A DNA stretch of 64,000 bases from Coriobacteriaceae bacterium (lineage in GTDB: Bacteria; Actinomycetota; Coriobacteriia; Coriobacteriales; Eggerthellaceae), in NCBI GenBank assembly GCA_015062685.1, contig SUUE01000005.1, positions 70,503 to 134,502 on the forward strand. Direction: 5' to 3'. Under the pieces are notes generated by a model. That model was not told where the DNA came from, searched no databases, and worked only from the letters and a program-made list of their open reading frames with translations. Positions 63,787-64,000 of this stretch are shown here, one piece after another. Numbering within the stretch: position 1 is the first letter of the stretch; each line of letters starts with the position of its first letter. The translations under genes were made by a program, and so were the position numbers.

Positions 63787-64000
63787 CTATTCGGCCTTCT
63801 CCTCGGCCTCTTCGGCAGCCTCCTCAGCAGCCTCGGGCGCCTCCTCGGCAGCTTCCTCAGCAGCCTTGGGCGCCTCCTCGGCGGCCTCCTCGACAACTTC
63901 CTCGGCAGCCTCTTCAGCCTCGACAGCCTCGGCCTCGACGACCTCGGCCTCCTCGACGGCCTCGACTTCCTCGGCCACCTCCTCGACCTTCTCGGCCTTC
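63787..64000 (-). CDS. acidic Glu/Ala-rich C-terminus of a gene cut by the window edge
   Basis: The frame is open from the right edge to the stop at 63787: about 70 residues made almost only of Glu, Ala, Val and Lys in degenerate repeats (EEAAEEAPEAAEEA style). Such tails occur on ribosomal proteins, chaperones and other translation proteins of high-GC Gram-positives. The body of the protein lies outside, so the identity is open. The strong terminator behind it shows it ends an operon. Confidence 0.75.
   Translation of the reverse strand, partial: KAEKVEEVAEEVEAVEEAEVVEAEAVEAEEAAEEVVEEAAEEAPKAAEEAAEEAPEAAEEAAEEAEEKAE

Overview
The window is GC-rich bacterial DNA with the gene content of an actinobacterial gut anaerobe, most probably a member of the Eggerthellaceae (Coriobacteriia). 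The pointers are a LuxR-type regulator carrying a 12-helix membrane sensor, next to a soluble molybdenum reductase locus with a ferredoxin-like protein and an oxalate/formate-type MFS carrier, a Gram-positive LexA box, a bacterial SRP RNA, and many Glu/Ala- and Pro/Gln/Gly-rich surface proteins. The species cannot be fixed from the sequence alone.

Layout. 1-0.24 kb: start of a NHLM-type bacteriocin secretion protein, cut by the edge. 0.37-3.9 kb: cold-shock protein and ruvC-ruvA-ruvB plus two small unknowns. 3.9-10.2 kb: regulator, molybdopterin oxidoreductase, Fe-S protein, unknown protein and MFS carrier, all on the minus strand, looking like a reductive (catechol dehydroxylase/acetylene-hydratase-like) locus. 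10.4-19.9 kb: homocysteine methyltransferase, yebC, two envelope proteins, an M16C peptidase, an amino-acid binding lipoprotein and a ComF protein. 20-25.2 kb: a membrane glycosyltransferase and a secreted beta-helix protein / ECF sigma / anti-sigma cluster. 25.4-33.2 kb: ahcY, LexA-controlled dinB, recR, ybaB, dnaX, a DedA protein. 33.4 kb: ffs (SRP RNA). 33.8-42.3 kb: NYN-LOTUS nuclease, XRE and MarR regulators, M20 amidohydrolase, AarF kinase, drug exporter, pth. 42.7-49.4 kb: aspS, prs, a short GlmU-type uridylyltransferase, pntAB. 49.7-55.8 kb: hpf, acpP, folC, family-4 UDG, alr, molybdopterin genes mogA/moaB-like and moeA. 56-64 kb: a ChW-repeat cell-wall hydrolase, eno, ecfT, an M6 protease fused to a 5'-nucleotidase C-terminal domain, a BioB-like radical SAM protein and the acidic tail of a gene cut by the right edge.

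The genes fit together in a few places. moeA and the MogA/MoaB-like protein make the cofactor that the 6-8 kb oxidoreductase needs. ahcY and the homocysteine methyltransferase belong to the methyl cycle. ruvABC, recR, dinB and the UDG are DNA repair.

The least explained part is the intergenic DNA. Four elements (29.97, 33.26, 54.43 and 58.25 kb) share fixed ends (TCAGCGA and GCAGCGTCG on the plus strand) around stems whose sequence differs while pairing is kept. Each lies directly 3' of a minus-strand gene (ybaB, ffs, moeA, eno). There are also four long palindromes with 28-43 bp arms (18.9, 33.6, 42.4 and 58.0 kb) and a 20-22 bp GC palindrome present seven times, once in frame inside a coding region.
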